Below, piece by piece: positions 27,561-36,017 of a DNA stretch of 64,000 bases. Position 1 is the first letter of the stretch, and every line of letters begins with the position of its first letter. The position numbers and the translations under genes are program-made. The stretch lies in NCBI RefSeq assembly GCF_900091555.1, contig NZ_FMCX01000001.1, forward strand, positions 124,001 through 188,000, written 5' to 3'. Source of the DNA: Micromonospora mirobrigensis. Lineage in GTDB: Bacteria; Actinomycetota; Actinomycetes; Mycobacteriales; Micromonosporaceae. The notes under the pieces were generated by a model. It saw only the letters and a list, made by a program, of their open reading frames with translations. It searched no databases and was not told the DNA's origin.

Positions 27561-28000
27561 CTTCTCGATCCTCGTCCGGTGGCCGCCGTACCGTCGCCGG
27601 AGCCGCGGACCTGGGTTGACCCGCAGACTAACCCGCGGTCGGGACCGCCTCGGCACGCGACCCGCCCGTCCCGCCCACCGGGGGCGGTGGGGGCCACCGA
27701 ACCGGCCACCTGGACCGGCACCGCCCATCGTCGCGGGAAGGACCATTCCTGACGGACCGGCCGCCGCACCGAGGGGTGGCCGGAGTACTCGTCGTTCGGA
27801 TCACCAGGATGTAGGCAGGATCATCAGGTAGGTCGTCCGCCCCGATCACCGAATCCGGCCCGGAGCGTGATCAGCGGGCGGCGGACAAGATCAGGAATTG
27901 GGTGCGGCCGAACTGCTCCGGGAACAGAGCTGCGCGCCGGCACAAAAGTGTCGGCGCGCGTTTTCTTGGTGGTGCGATTCAGTTTTCCGACATCCGAAGA
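27561..28000. other. 440-bp intergenic region between smc and a small coiled-coil gene
   Basis: It must contain the smc promoter on the minus strand; a -10-like TAGTCT occurs near 27630. Between about 27798 and 27900, five GATCA motifs occur in varied contexts (for example GGATCACCAGG, GGATCATCAGG, GTGATCAGCG). It ends with a terminator-like hairpin whose T tract faces the plus strand, although no plus-strand gene precedes it. No convincing protein-coding frame is seen on either strand. Confidence 0.5.
27932..27967 (+). terminator. Rho-independent-type terminator with no upstream plus-strand gene
   Basis: GCGCGCCGGCAC, loop AAAA and GTGTCGGCGCGC form a 12-bp stem with one G-U pair, followed by GTTTTCTT. 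The T tract makes it a plus-strand terminator. On the minus strand it would be a hairpin after the small gene ending at 28001, without a U tract. Confidence 0.7.
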
Positions 28001-28195
28001 TCAGGTCAGCGCCGGCTCGGCCAGCCGGAGGAGGTCGTCGGCCTCCGCCGCTGCCGCCGCCAGCCGATCGTTGTCGGCACGCAGACGGGTGATCTCGAAC
28101 TCCAGTGCCTGAACCCTGGCACGCAGTCGGGTGACCTCGTCGAGCAGACGCCGGTCGGGCGCTGCACCTACGTGGCCGTAGAGGGCCTTCGCCAT
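28001..28195 (-). CDS. Small coiled-coil protein (MAKALYGHVG family)
   Basis: A 64-residue protein starting MAKALYGHVG, followed by a heptad-rich helix (DEVTRLRARVQALEFEITRL) and an acidic-hydrophobic end. I recall this N-terminus as a conserved small actinobacterial protein of unknown function; no activity is known to me. The ATG 28195 has AAGGAG seven bases upstream. The frame stays open upstream to 28498, but that part has no coding character. It probably forms a parallel coiled-coil dimer. Confidence is high that it is a gene and low on role. Confidence 0.8.
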   Translation of the reverse strand: MAKALYGHVGAAPDRRLLDEVTRLRARVQALEFEITRLRADNDRLAAAAAEADDLLRLAEPALT

Positions 28196-28567
28196 GCTGA
28201 CTCCTTGATATGCGCTGCCGGAAAGGCCGGCCAACGCGCGCCCACTTGGTTCGCGAGGGTCATCCCAGCAAATTGCGGGCATGACCGGGCGCGAGTGGCG
28301 ACACCTACATATTGAGCTGACACCCCCTCCTTCGTCAAGTTCTCGCAGGCCGTAGATCATCTCCACGCCAACCAGTCCACTTGCCGGGGGCAGCCGCAAG
28401 GCTCGGACACGCTCTGTCCGGACGCCTTTACTGTACGCCCGGTATTGCGGTAACGGTGACGCGGTGAGTTCGATTCGCCTTAACTCTTTCTTAGCCACGT
28501 TGCCGCAGTTCAGCGGCCACCCGTAGCGTCACTCCGGCCTGCGAAACCGACCCCGTGGAGGAACAGC
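28196..28567. other. 372-bp divergent intergenic region
   Basis: The region separates the small coiled-coil gene (minus) from the CAP-domain gene (plus) and is less GC-rich than its surroundings. It carries the coiled-coil gene's ribosome-binding site and a plus-strand promoter near 28500. I looked for a c-di-AMP riboswitch, which precedes some actinobacterial cell-wall genes, and did not recognise one. No tRNA or coding frame is supported. Confidence 0.5.
28500..28529 (+). promoter_or_regulatory. Candidate sigma-70-type promoter of the CAP-domain gene
   Basis: TTGCCG (28500-28505) and TAGCGT (28524-28529) are separated by 18 bases and lie about 40 bases before the GTG start. A GTGGAGGAACAGC ribosome-binding region follows. 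Confidence 0.5.
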
Positions 28568-29917
28568 GTGCACGGCTGGACCGATCCGATCGACCGCGAC
28601 GGAGCTCCCCGGCGCCCGCAACCGCCGACGGACGAGCCGTCCTGGCTGACCGACCGACCCGAGCCGCGATCGGCGTACCTGTTCGGGGACGAGCCGGCGG
28701 CGCCGGCCGGACAGCCGGGAACCACCGGGCAGCCGGAGCCGGCCGAGCCGTGGCGGGCCCAACGCCCCGAGCCGTGGCAGGCGGAGCGGACCGAGCTCTG
28801 GCGGCAGCCGGAGCCGACCGGCGCCTGGGAGGCCGGCCAGGAGCACCGGTGGCCGGCCGAGCGGGCCGAGCAGGCCGAGCCGTGGCCGACGGACCGGGCC
28901 GAGCAGCCCGGCCACTGGTCGGCCGAGCAGGCCGAGGAGCCCGGACGCTGGCAGGCGGGACCCCGGGCGACCGGACCGGACCCGCAGACCCACCTCCTTC
29001 CGCCGGTCGCGGGTGGGCACCGGACGCCGGACGCGTCCGCGGCCGACGGCTGGCCGGCCCCGGTGGAGATCGACGCCCGCGCCGGCGCGGCCGAGACCGC
29101 GGCCGAGGGCCGGCACCGGCAGGGCCGACGCCTGCGGCGTCCGTTGCTGGTCGGCGGGGCGGCCGCCGCGGCCACCCTGGTGGTCAGCCTGGGCGCCGCC
29201 GCGCTGGCGTTGCCCGGCGGCGACCAGCCGGCCGAGCGGAGCGCCGCCGACGACACCGTGGCCACGGCCCCCGCGCTGCCGGGGCTCGCCGACACTCCGA
29301 CCGCGGCGCCGACCCCGGCACCGACGTCGGCCGCGCCGAGCGTCGCGCCGACCACCAGCCGTCCGGTCCCGTCCCCGACCCGGGCGCGGGCCACCACCCC
29401 GGCGCCGAGCCGGACCACCGCGCCGTCGCGGCGCAACGTGGACCGCAGCACCACCAGGGCCACCGCCGCCCCCACCACCACCGCGCCGAGCAGCGCCGCC
29501 GCCACCAGCACCGCGACCACGACCGCGGCCGGTCTCAGCGCCGAGCTCCAGCAGGTCGTCGACCTGGTCAACCAGGAACGGGCCAAGGCCGGCTGCAAGG
29601 CGCTGAGCGTGGACGGCAAGCTCAACCTGGCCGCCCAGCGGCACAGCCAGGACCAGGCCGACCACCAGAACATGTCGCACGACGGCAGCGACGGCAGCGA
29701 CGCCGGGGACCGGCTGGACCGGGCCGGTTACAGCTGGAGCTCGTACGGCGAGAACGTCGCCTGGAACCAGCAGACCCCGGCCGCGGTGATGGACGCGTGG
29801 ATGAACAGCCCCGGGCACCGGGCGAACATCCTCAACTGCGGCTTCACCGAGATCGGCGTCGGCGTGGCGCGCAGCAACGGGCCGTACTGGACCCAGGACT
29901 TCGCCACTCCCCGCTGA
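28568..29917 (+). CDS. Membrane-anchored CAP/SCP-domain protein with Trp-rich cytoplasmic tail
   Basis: A 449-residue type II membrane protein. Residues 1-~185 are hydrophilic and Pro/Glu/Trp-rich, with tryptophans every ~8-12 residues (PEPWQAE, TGAWEAG, EPGRWQAG). A basic stretch RRLRRP precedes one membrane helix (LLVGGAAAAATLVVSLGAAA). A Thr/Pro/Ala spacer of ~100 residues leads to a C-terminal CAP domain with LVNQERAKAGCKALSVD, AQRHSQDQADHQNMSH, SYGENVAW and MNSPGHRANIL. CAP domains occur in secreted cell-wall or host-interacting proteins; catalysis is unproven. Start GTG 28568, after GGAGG. It ends in a strong terminator. Confidence 0.9.
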   Translation: MHGWTDPIDRDGAPRRPQPPTDEPSWLTDRPEPRSAYLFGDEPAAPAGQPGTTGQPEPAEPWRAQRPEPWQAERTELWRQPEPTGAWEAGQEHRWPAERAEQAEPWPTDRAEQPGHWSAEQAEEPGRWQAGPRATGPDPQTHLLPPVAGGHRTPDASAADGWPAPVEIDARAGAAETAAEGRHRQGRRLRRPLLVGGAAAAATLVVSLGAAALALPGGDQPAERSAADDTVATAPALPGLADTPTAAPTPAPTSAAPSVAPTTSRPVPSPTRARATTPAPSRTTAPSRRNVDRSTTRATAAPTTTAPSSAAATSTATTTAAGLSAELQQVVDLVNQERAKAGCKALSVDGKLNLAAQRHSQDQADHQNMSHDGSDGSDAGDRLDRAGYSWSSYGENVAWNQQTPAAVMDAWMNSPGHRANILNCGFTEIGVGVARSNGPYWTQDFATPR

Positions 29918-29960
29918 CCGGGCGCGTCGCCACCGGGCGGCGTTCGTTTGACCGGGTGAA

Positions 29961-29996
29961 GGTCCGTCCGCCCCACCGAGGTGGGGTGGACGGACC
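29961..29996 (+). terminator. Terminator after the CAP-domain gene
   Basis: GGTCCGTCC, one G-T pair and CCCCAC pair with GTGGGG and GGACGGACC across a four-base loop, 43 bases after the stop codon at 29917. Confidence 0.8.
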
Positions 29997-30038
29997 GCAG
30001 GGGCGGCGCGGCGTCGCCCCGCGACCCGGGAGCTGCCG

Positions 30039-30902
30039 ATGCGGATCCGGCTGCCAGCGTCCGCCGTGCGGGCCGTGGCGACGCTGCCGGCCGCGGCGTT
30101 CCGCCGGCTCGCCCCGGCGGCCGTCGTGCTGACGCTCCTCACCCCGCTGTACGGCTGCCGCGCCGAACTGGTCCCGCCGGGCGCCCCGACCCCGTGGGCG
30201 AGCCCGCCGGGCGGGTACTGGCGGTGGCAGTGGCAGCTGCGCGGGCCGGTCGACACAGGCGTCGACGCCGACGTGTTCCTGCTCGACCCGGTACGGGTCA
30301 CCTCGACCGAGACCGCCGCGCTGCGGCGTCAGGGGCGGCGGCTGGCCTGCCAGGTGCCGGTCGGGTCGTACGCGGGGAGCGACCCGGACGCCACCCGGTT
30401 CCCGGCGGCGGTGCGTGGCGCCGCCACCCGGCGGAGCGGCGGGCACTGGCTCGACGTGCGCCGCTGGGACGTGCTGCGCCCGGTGCTGGCCGACCGCTTC
30501 CGGCTCTGCCGCGGCAAGGGCTTCGGCGCGGTGGCGTTCGCCGACGCCGACGGGTACGCCCACCGGCCCGGCTTCCCGTTCGGCTTCGACGACCAGTTGG
30601 TGTTCAACCGCCGGGCAGCCGACCTGGCCCGCTCGCTGGGCCTCTCCCCCGGGCTGGTCGACGACGTGGCGCAGGTGGTGGCGCTCGCGCCCGACTTCGA
30701 CTTCGCCGTCAACCAGGAGTGCGTACGGCTGCGCCAGTGCGCGAAGCTGCTGCCGTTCGTCGACGCCGGCAAGCCGGTGTTCCACGTCGAGTTCACCGGC
30801 GCCACCGGCGTCTTCTGCGTCACCAGCGTCGGGTACGGCTTCTCCTCGATCCGGAAGAACCGGACGTTGGACGCCTGGCGGCGCCCCTGCCCACCGCCGT
30901 GA
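30039..30902 (+). CDS. GH114 (endo-alpha-1,4-polygalactosaminidase-like) lipoprotein
   Basis: A 287-residue exported protein with a positively charged N-terminus and a lipobox ending LYGC at about Cys40, so it should be anchored to the outer face of the membrane. The mature part follows the GH114/DUF297 barrel: YWRWQWQLRGPVD, LACQVPVGSYAG, GHWLDVRRWDVLRPVL, GFGAVAFADADGY, FGFDDQLVFNR and FDFAVNQECV. The family's acidic motif, which I recall as EPDNVDGY, reads AFADADGY here, so activity is doubtful. The substrate class is galactosamine-containing polysaccharide. It ends at a terminator shared with the convergent MFS gene. Confidence 0.82.
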   Translation: MRIRLPASAVRAVATLPAAAFRRLAPAAVVLTLLTPLYGCRAELVPPGAPTPWASPPGGYWRWQWQLRGPVDTGVDADVFLLDPVRVTSTETAALRRQGRRLACQVPVGSYAGSDPDATRFPAAVRGAATRRSGGHWLDVRRWDVLRPVLADRFRLCRGKGFGAVAFADADGYAHRPGFPFGFDDQLVFNRRAADLARSLGLSPGLVDDVAQVVALAPDFDFAVNQECVRLRQCAKLLPFVDAGKPVFHVEFTGATGVFCVTSVGYGFSSIRKNRTLDAWRRPCPPP

Positions 30903-30955
30903 CCTCCACCGACCCTGCCCGCCGCCGTGGCCCCGCCGACCGGGCCCGGACGGCG

Positions 30956-30990
30956 CGACGCCGCCCCCGCGGACGGCGGGGGCGGCGTCG
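30956..30990. terminator. Bidirectional terminator between convergent genes
   Basis: Perfect 15-bp arms (CGACGCCGCCCCCGC and complement) with a five-base loop lie between the GH114 stop (30902) and the MFS stop (31008). Confidence 0.85.
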
Positions 30991-31007
30991 TGGAGCGGGA
31001 GGTGGGG

Positions 31008-32519
31008 TCAGCCGGTGGTGGCGCCGGTGGCCGGTGCCGGGGCGTCCGTGCCCGCGCCGCGCTGGCCGGGGATGCCGGCGTGCTCGGCGCTGAGCGGGGT
31101 GGCCAGGTCCTCCAGCGACTTGCCCTCGGCCTTGACGCCGAGGGCCAGCTCGACCAGACCACCGATGATCATGACGATGGCGCCGATCACGAAGGCGAGC
31201 ACGGTGTCGCCGACCTTGCCGGTGCCGACCAGCTTGGAGAAGAGCAGCGGGCCGGTGATGCCACCGGCCGCCGTGCCGATCGCGTAGAAGAACGCGATCG
31301 CCATGGCGCGGGTCTCCATCGGGAAGATCTCGCTCACCGTCAGGTACGCCGCGCTCGCGCCGGCCGAGGCGAAGAAGAGCACCACACACCAGCAGGCGGT
31401 CATCGTGGTGGCGCTCAGCACGCCGGAGTGGAACAGCCAGGCGGTGCCGAGCAGCAGCAGCCCGGAGACGATGTACGACCCGGCGATCATCGGCACCCGG
31501 CCGACGGTGTCGAAGAGCCGGCCCAGCAGCAGCGGGCCGAGCAGGTTGCCGACCGCGATCACCGCGAAGTAGTAGCCGCTGTTGCCCGGCGGGACGTCGA
31601 AGAAGGTCTGCAGGATCTGGGCGAAGCCGAAGGTGATCGCGTTGTAGAGGAACGCCTGACCGATGAAGAGCGAGAAGCCCAGCACGGCACGCTTCGGGTA
31701 ACGCCGGAACAGGGTCTTCGCGATGTCCAGGAAGTTGGTGCTCTTGCGCTGCCGGATCTCGATGTAGCTGTCGGCCTCGGACAGCTCCTTGCCGGTCTCC
31801 CGCTCGACCTCGGCCTCGACCGAGTCGACCAACCGGTTCGCCTCGTCGGCCCGACCGTGGATGAACAGCCACCGTGGGCTCTCCGGGACGTGCCGGCGGA
31901 CCAGCAGGATCACCACGCCCAGCACCGCGCCCAGCCCGAACGCCACCCGCCAGCCGAGGTTGGTCGGCAGGCCGTTGAGCAGCGGGACGGTCAGCAGCGC
32001 GCCCATCGCGGCGCCGAGCCAGAAGGTGCCGTTGATGATGATGTCGATCCGGCCGCGGTGCCGGGCCGGGATCAGCTCGTCGATCGCCGAGTTGATCGCC
32101 GCGTACTCGCCGCCGATGCCCATGCCGGTCAGGAACCGGAACAGGAAGAACCACCAGGTGTCGAAGGAGAGCGCGGTCATCGCGGTGGCGACCAGGTAGA
32201 GGCCCAGGGTGAGCAGGAAGAGCTTCTTGCGGCCGAACCGGTCGGTCAGCCAGCCGAAGAAGAGCGCGCCGACACACGCGCCGGCCACGTAGAGCGCCGC
32301 GGCCAGGCCGGTGACCTGGCTCTGGGTGATGCTCAGCCCGCTGCCCGGCTCGGCCAGCCTGCCGGAGAGGTTACCGACGATGGTCACCTCGAGACCGTCG
32401 AGGATCCACACCGTGCCCAGCCCGATGACGATCATCCAGTGCCATCGGGACCAGGGCAGCCGGTCCAACCGGGCCGGAACGTTGGTGCGTACCGTTCCGG
32501 TCTGCACGTCCGCGCTCAT
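31008..32519 (-). CDS. MFS transporter, sugar-porter-like (12 TM)
   Basis: A 503-residue major-facilitator transporter. Loop 2-3 carries GWLTDRFGRKKLF and helix 4 has FLTGMGIGGEYAAINS. A ~70-residue cytoplasmic loop follows helix 6 (HGRADEANRLVDSVEAEVER). The pattern fits metabolite/H+ or sugar-porter families (SP/AAHS-like); the substrate is unknown. It starts at ATG 32519, about nine bases after GGAGGA. It shares a terminator with the convergent lipoprotein gene. No regulator is adjacent. Confidence 0.9.
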   Translation of the reverse strand: MSADVQTGTVRTNVPARLDRLPWSRWHWMIVIGLGTVWILDGLEVTIVGNLSGRLAEPGSGLSITQSQVTGLAAALYVAGACVGALFFGWLTDRFGRKKLFLLTLGLYLVATAMTALSFDTWWFFLFRFLTGMGIGGEYAAINSAIDELIPARHRGRIDIIINGTFWLGAAMGALLTVPLLNGLPTNLGWRVAFGLGAVLGVVILLVRRHVPESPRWLFIHGRADEANRLVDSVEAEVERETGKELSEADSYIEIRQRKSTNFLDIAKTLFRRYPKRAVLGFSLFIGQAFLYNAITFGFAQILQTFFDVPPGNSGYYFAVIAVGNLLGPLLLGRLFDTVGRVPMIAGSYIVSGLLLLGTAWLFHSGVLSATTMTACWCVVLFFASAGASAAYLTVSEIFPMETRAMAIAFFYAIGTAAGGITGPLLFSKLVGTGKVGDTVLAFVIGAIVMIIGGLVELALGVKAEGKSLEDLATPLSAEHAGIPGQRGAGTDAPAPATGATTG

Positions 32520-32659
32520 GACGTCCTCCGGGGGGCTACGGGGGCAGCCGGGGCACGCCGATGTGCCCCCGGCTCCAGCTCTTCGTCCATGGCGGGCGAG
32601 ATGCCCAGCCGGCCCGGAAGTTAATCCTTCAGCAACCTCTCAGCGGCGAACAGGTTTGC

Positions 32660-32699
32660 GGGGCTCCTGGTCGACCGACGTCGGTCGACCAGGAGCCCC
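32660..32699. terminator. 40-bp perfect palindrome after the MMPL gene
   Basis: GGGGCTCCTGGTCGACCGAC is followed directly by its exact reverse complement, giving 20-bp arms with no spacer. It lies 15 bases after the MMPL stop (32714) and upstream of the MFS start, so it is most simply an MMPL terminator. Confidence 0.75.
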
Positions 32700-32713
32700 C
32701 GGGACGGCGTGAC

Positions 32714-34921
32714 TCAGCGGGCGCCGACCAGCTCCGGGGTCGGGGCCGGCGGTTCGGCCGGCCCGGCCGCCGGCTTCGCCCGCAGGAACCGCGGCGCCCA
32801 CCAGTTGGCGTCGCCGAGCAGGGTCATCAGCGACGGCAGCACCACCGCCCGGATGATCGTGGCGTCCAGCAGGATCGCCGCGGCCAGGCCGATCCCGAGC
32901 TGCTTGAAGTCGATCGTGCTCAGCGTCGCGAAGATCGAGAAGACCCCGACCATCACGATCGCCGCGCTGGTCACCACGCCCGCCGACGAGCTGATGCCGT
33001 ACGCCACGGCGTCGCGGTTCGACATGCCGGCCCGGATCCCCTCCCGGATCCGGCTGACCACGAAGACGTGGTAGTCCATCGAGAGCCCGAAGAGCACCAC
33101 GAACAGGAACAGCGGCAGCCAGGAGACGATCGCTCCCATCGAGGTGAACCCGAGCAGCCCCTCGGCCCAATCCCCCTGGAAGATCAGCACCAGCAGGCCG
33201 TACGCGGCGCCGGCGGAGAGCAGGTTGAGCACGATCGAGGTGAGCGCCACCACCACCGAGCGGAAGGTCAGCGCCATCACCAGGAAGGTCAGCGCCAGCA
33301 CGAACGCCATCACGATCGGCAGCTTCTCCCGGATGTGCGCGGCGTAGTCCTCGCTGCCGGCCACCTCGCCGCCGACGGCGTACTCGGCGCCGGGCAGCCC
33401 GGACAGCGCGGCGGGCACGAAGGAGTCGCGCAGCTCGTGCATCGACCGGGTGGCCTCGTCGCTGCGGGTGGCGTACGGGGTGGCGACCTCCAGCACCGAG
33501 ACCGTCCGATCCGCCGACACCCGGATCTTCGGGCCGTCCCCCTCGGCCGGCGCGAAGAGCGGGTCGTCGGCGGTCCGGGCGGCCAGTCCGGTCAGCGCCG
33601 CGTGCACCCGGTCGGCCTGGTCGGCGGGCGCTCGCACGGCGACGGTGTGACTGGTGCCGTTGCTGGGGAAGGCGGCGGTGAGCCGGTCGTACGCCTGCAT
33701 GGCCGGCGTGGTCCGCGGCACGTCCTCCATCCCGGGGAACTTCAGCTTCATGCCCAGCGCGGGCGCGGCCAACGCGAGCAGCAGCCCGACCGAGACGACC
33801 AGGGTGGCCAGCGGCGCGCGCAGCGCCGGCCGCAGCACCGCGGGCCAGAACCGCGGCCCGGAGGACCCGGTACGCGGCGCGGTGAGCCGCCACAGCAGCG
33901 GCACCCGGGGCCGGTCCACCCAGCGGCCCAGCTTGGCCAGCAGGCCCGGCAGCACGGTGAGCGAACCGGTCACCGCGACCGCCACCACCAGGATCGAGCC
34001 GACCGCCAGCGAGGAGAAGATCGCGTCGTTGGCGAGCAGCAGCCCGGCCATCGAGATCATCACGGCGATGCCGGAGACCACCACGGCGTGCCCGGAGGTC
34101 TCCGCGGCGATCTCCACGGCGTCCAGTCCGGCGCGGCCCTTCGCCCGTTCCTCGCGCTCCCGGCGGACGTAGAACAGCGAGTAGTCGACCCCGACCGCCA
34201 TCCCGATCAGCAGGATCACGCTGGAGGTGGTGTCGGTCGCCGGCACCAGGTGCGAGGCGAGGGTGGACAGGCCCATCGCGGCGGCCACCGAGCTCAGCGC
34301 CAGCAGCACCGGCACGCCGGCGGCGATCAGCGCGCCGAACGCGACGATCAGGATGGCCAGGGTGACCGGCAGGCTGAGCAGCTCGGCCCGCTTGAAGTCC
34401 TTGCCCAGCGTGTCGTCCAGGGCCTTGCCGATCGACGGACCGCCGACCTGCTCGACCCGCAGCGCCGGGTGCGCCGCCTGCACCGAGGCGGTGGCGTCCC
34501 GCAGCGGGCCGACCCGGTCGGAAGCGGTCTCCGGGTCGCCCGACATGGTGATCGGCACCAGCAGCGCGGCACCGTCGCGGGACGGGACCGGCGTACCCAC
34601 CGAGGCCACCCCGTCGACCTGGCGCAGCCGGGCCGTCGCGTCGGCGGCGGCGGCCCGCGCGGCGGCCCGGTCCAGCGTCCCGCCCCGCGCCGTGATCAGG
34701 ACGTTCTCCACGGCCGGGTCGTGGAAGTCGCCGTCGGCGACGATCAGCTGCGCCCGGCCCGACTGGCCGATCGCCTGGTCGGCGTCGGTCGCCTCGTTCA
34801 GCCCCGCGGCGTTCCCGCCGACGAAGCACACCGCCACGAACACCACCCAGAGCGCGATCGCCCGCCAGGGATGCTCCGCGCTCCACCGCGCCAACCGCAC
34901 CGTCACCGGTCGTCTGCCCAT
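32714..34921 (-). CDS. MMPL/RND-family membrane transporter
   Basis: A 735-residue MMPL transporter with about 12 membrane helices and two large extracytoplasmic domains. Transmembrane signature acids are visible in AVGVDYSLFYVRRE and FGLSMDYHVFVVSR, the Asp-Tyr pairs typical of MmpL proton relays. It begins at ATG 34921 (GRRPVTVRLARWS, then a first helix). Actinobacterial MMPLs export lipids, siderophores or drugs; this one stands alone, with no lipid-synthesis gene or TetR partner adjacent. In-frame sequence upstream to 35131 is not family-like. Confidence 0.93.
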   Translation of the reverse strand: MGRRPVTVRLARWSAEHPWRAIALWVVFVAVCFVGGNAAGLNEATDADQAIGQSGRAQLIVADGDFHDPAVENVLITARGGTLDRAAARAAAADATARLRQVDGVASVGTPVPSRDGAALLVPITMSGDPETASDRVGPLRDATASVQAAHPALRVEQVGGPSIGKALDDTLGKDFKRAELLSLPVTLAILIVAFGALIAAGVPVLLALSSVAAAMGLSTLASHLVPATDTTSSVILLIGMAVGVDYSLFYVRREREERAKGRAGLDAVEIAAETSGHAVVVSGIAVMISMAGLLLANDAIFSSLAVGSILVVAVAVTGSLTVLPGLLAKLGRWVDRPRVPLLWRLTAPRTGSSGPRFWPAVLRPALRAPLATLVVSVGLLLALAAPALGMKLKFPGMEDVPRTTPAMQAYDRLTAAFPSNGTSHTVAVRAPADQADRVHAALTGLAARTADDPLFAPAEGDGPKIRVSADRTVSVLEVATPYATRSDEATRSMHELRDSFVPAALSGLPGAEYAVGGEVAGSEDYAAHIREKLPIVMAFVLALTFLVMALTFRSVVVALTSIVLNLLSAGAAYGLLVLIFQGDWAEGLLGFTSMGAIVSWLPLFLFVVLFGLSMDYHVFVVSRIREGIRAGMSNRDAVAYGISSSAGVVTSAAIVMVGVFSIFATLSTIDFKQLGIGLAAAILLDATIIRAVVLPSLMTLLGDANWWAPRFLRAKPAAGPAEPPAPTPELVGAR

Positions 34922-35159
34922 CGCCCCGTCACACCTCCACCACGGTCGGCACCGTGCCGACCATGCCGACGCTAGGGATCCGGGCGGAGTCGGACATCCG
35001 GGTGCGTCCCCCGCTCGTCCCGGAGAACCGGCGAGCGCGCCGGCCGGGGCCACGCGGGCCGCCGGGCCGGGCGGATCGGGCCGGAACCGGCGAAGGGTAC
35101 GGGCGTGTCCCCCGGCCGGGGTACGCAGCACACCGCCGCAACCCCGAGCCGGTTCGGGG

Positions 35160-36017
35160 TCACCCCCTCAGGGCACCCCGGGGTCGGGGCTGGCAGCGCG
35201 GGCAGCTGAACGACGACCGGTTCATGAACGCCTCCCGGCGGATCGGCGCCCCGCACCGCCGGCACGGCTCCCCCTCCCGCCCGTACGCGTTCAGCGACCG
35301 GTCGAAGTAGCCGCTCTCCCCGTTGACGTTGACGTAGAGCGCGTCGAAGCTGGTGCCGCCGGAGGTGATCGCCTCACCGAGCACGTCCCGGACGTGCCCG
35401 AGCAGTCGGGACGCGGCCGGCGCGGTCAGCGCGTCGGTGGGCCGGGCGCCGTGCAGCTTCGCCCGCCACAGCGCCTCGTCGGCGTAGATGTTGCCCACCC
35501 CGGAGATCAGGGTCTGGTCCAGCAGCGCCCGCTTCACCTCGGTACGCCGGCGGCGCAGCCCGGCCACGAAGCCGGCGTCGGAGAACTCCGGGTCCATCGG
35601 GTCCCGGGCGATGTGCGCGATCTCGTCGGGCAGCTCCGCGCCACCCTCGCTGACCGACAGCCCGCCGAACGTCCGCTGGTCGACGAAGCGCAGCTCCGGC
35701 CCGTCGTCGGCGAACCGGAACCGGACCCGCAGGTGCAGCTCGTCGGCCGCGTCGGCGGGTTGCAGCAGCAGCTGGCCGGACATGCCGAGGTGCCCGACCA
35801 GCGCGTCGCCGCTGTCCAGTGGCAGCCAGAGGTACTTCCCCCGGCGCCGGACGTCCTGCACCGTCCGGCCGGAGAGCACGTCGGCGAAGTGCGCGTCACC
35901 GGGCAGGTGCCGGCGTACGGCGCGGGGATGGCGTACCTCCACCGAGGAGATCCGGCGGCCGGTGACCCAGCGGTGAAGCCCCTGCCGGACGGTCTCCACC
36001 TCGGGCAGCTCAGGCAC
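35160..36017 (-). CDS. mutM: Formamidopyrimidine-DNA glycosylase
   Basis: A 285-residue bifunctional base-excision-repair glycosylase/AP lyase for oxidised purines. The N-terminal Pro2-Glu3 catalytic pair is present (PELPEVETV), as are the Lys in [19 protein letters not shown] with H2TH residues, and a C-terminal zinc finger (CRRC ... CPRC). The start is GTG 36017, overlapping the end of rnc by eight bases, the standard actinobacterial rnc-mutM coupling. Confidence 0.97.
   Translation of the reverse strand: MPELPEVETVRQGLHRWVTGRRISSVEVRHPRAVRRHLPGDAHFADVLSGRTVQDVRRRGKYLWLPLDSGDALVGHLGMSGQLLLQPADAADELHLRVRFRFADDGPELRFVDQRTFGGLSVSEGGAELPDEIAHIARDPMDPEFSDAGFVAGLRRRRTEVKRALLDQTLISGVGNIYADEALWRAKLHGARPTDALTAPAASRLLGHVRDVLGEAITSGGTSFDALYVNVNGESGYFDRSLNAYGREGEPCRRCGAPIRREAFMNRSSFSCPRCQPRPRGALRG

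Noticed and set aside
24700..27831. Plus-strand open frame of over 1000 codons opposite smc
   Set aside because: Its Ser/Ala/Arg-rich product is the shadow of the smc coiled-coil codons; smc has all SMC motifs.
28196..28498. N-terminal extension of the small coiled-coil protein
   Set aside because: Low GC, poor third-position bias and no similarity, while ATG 28195 has AAGGAG at ideal spacing.
28196..28567. c-di-AMP (ydaO-type) riboswitch before the CAP-domain gene
   Set aside because: Such riboswitches precede some actinobacterial cell-wall genes, but I could not find the conserved core motifs in order.
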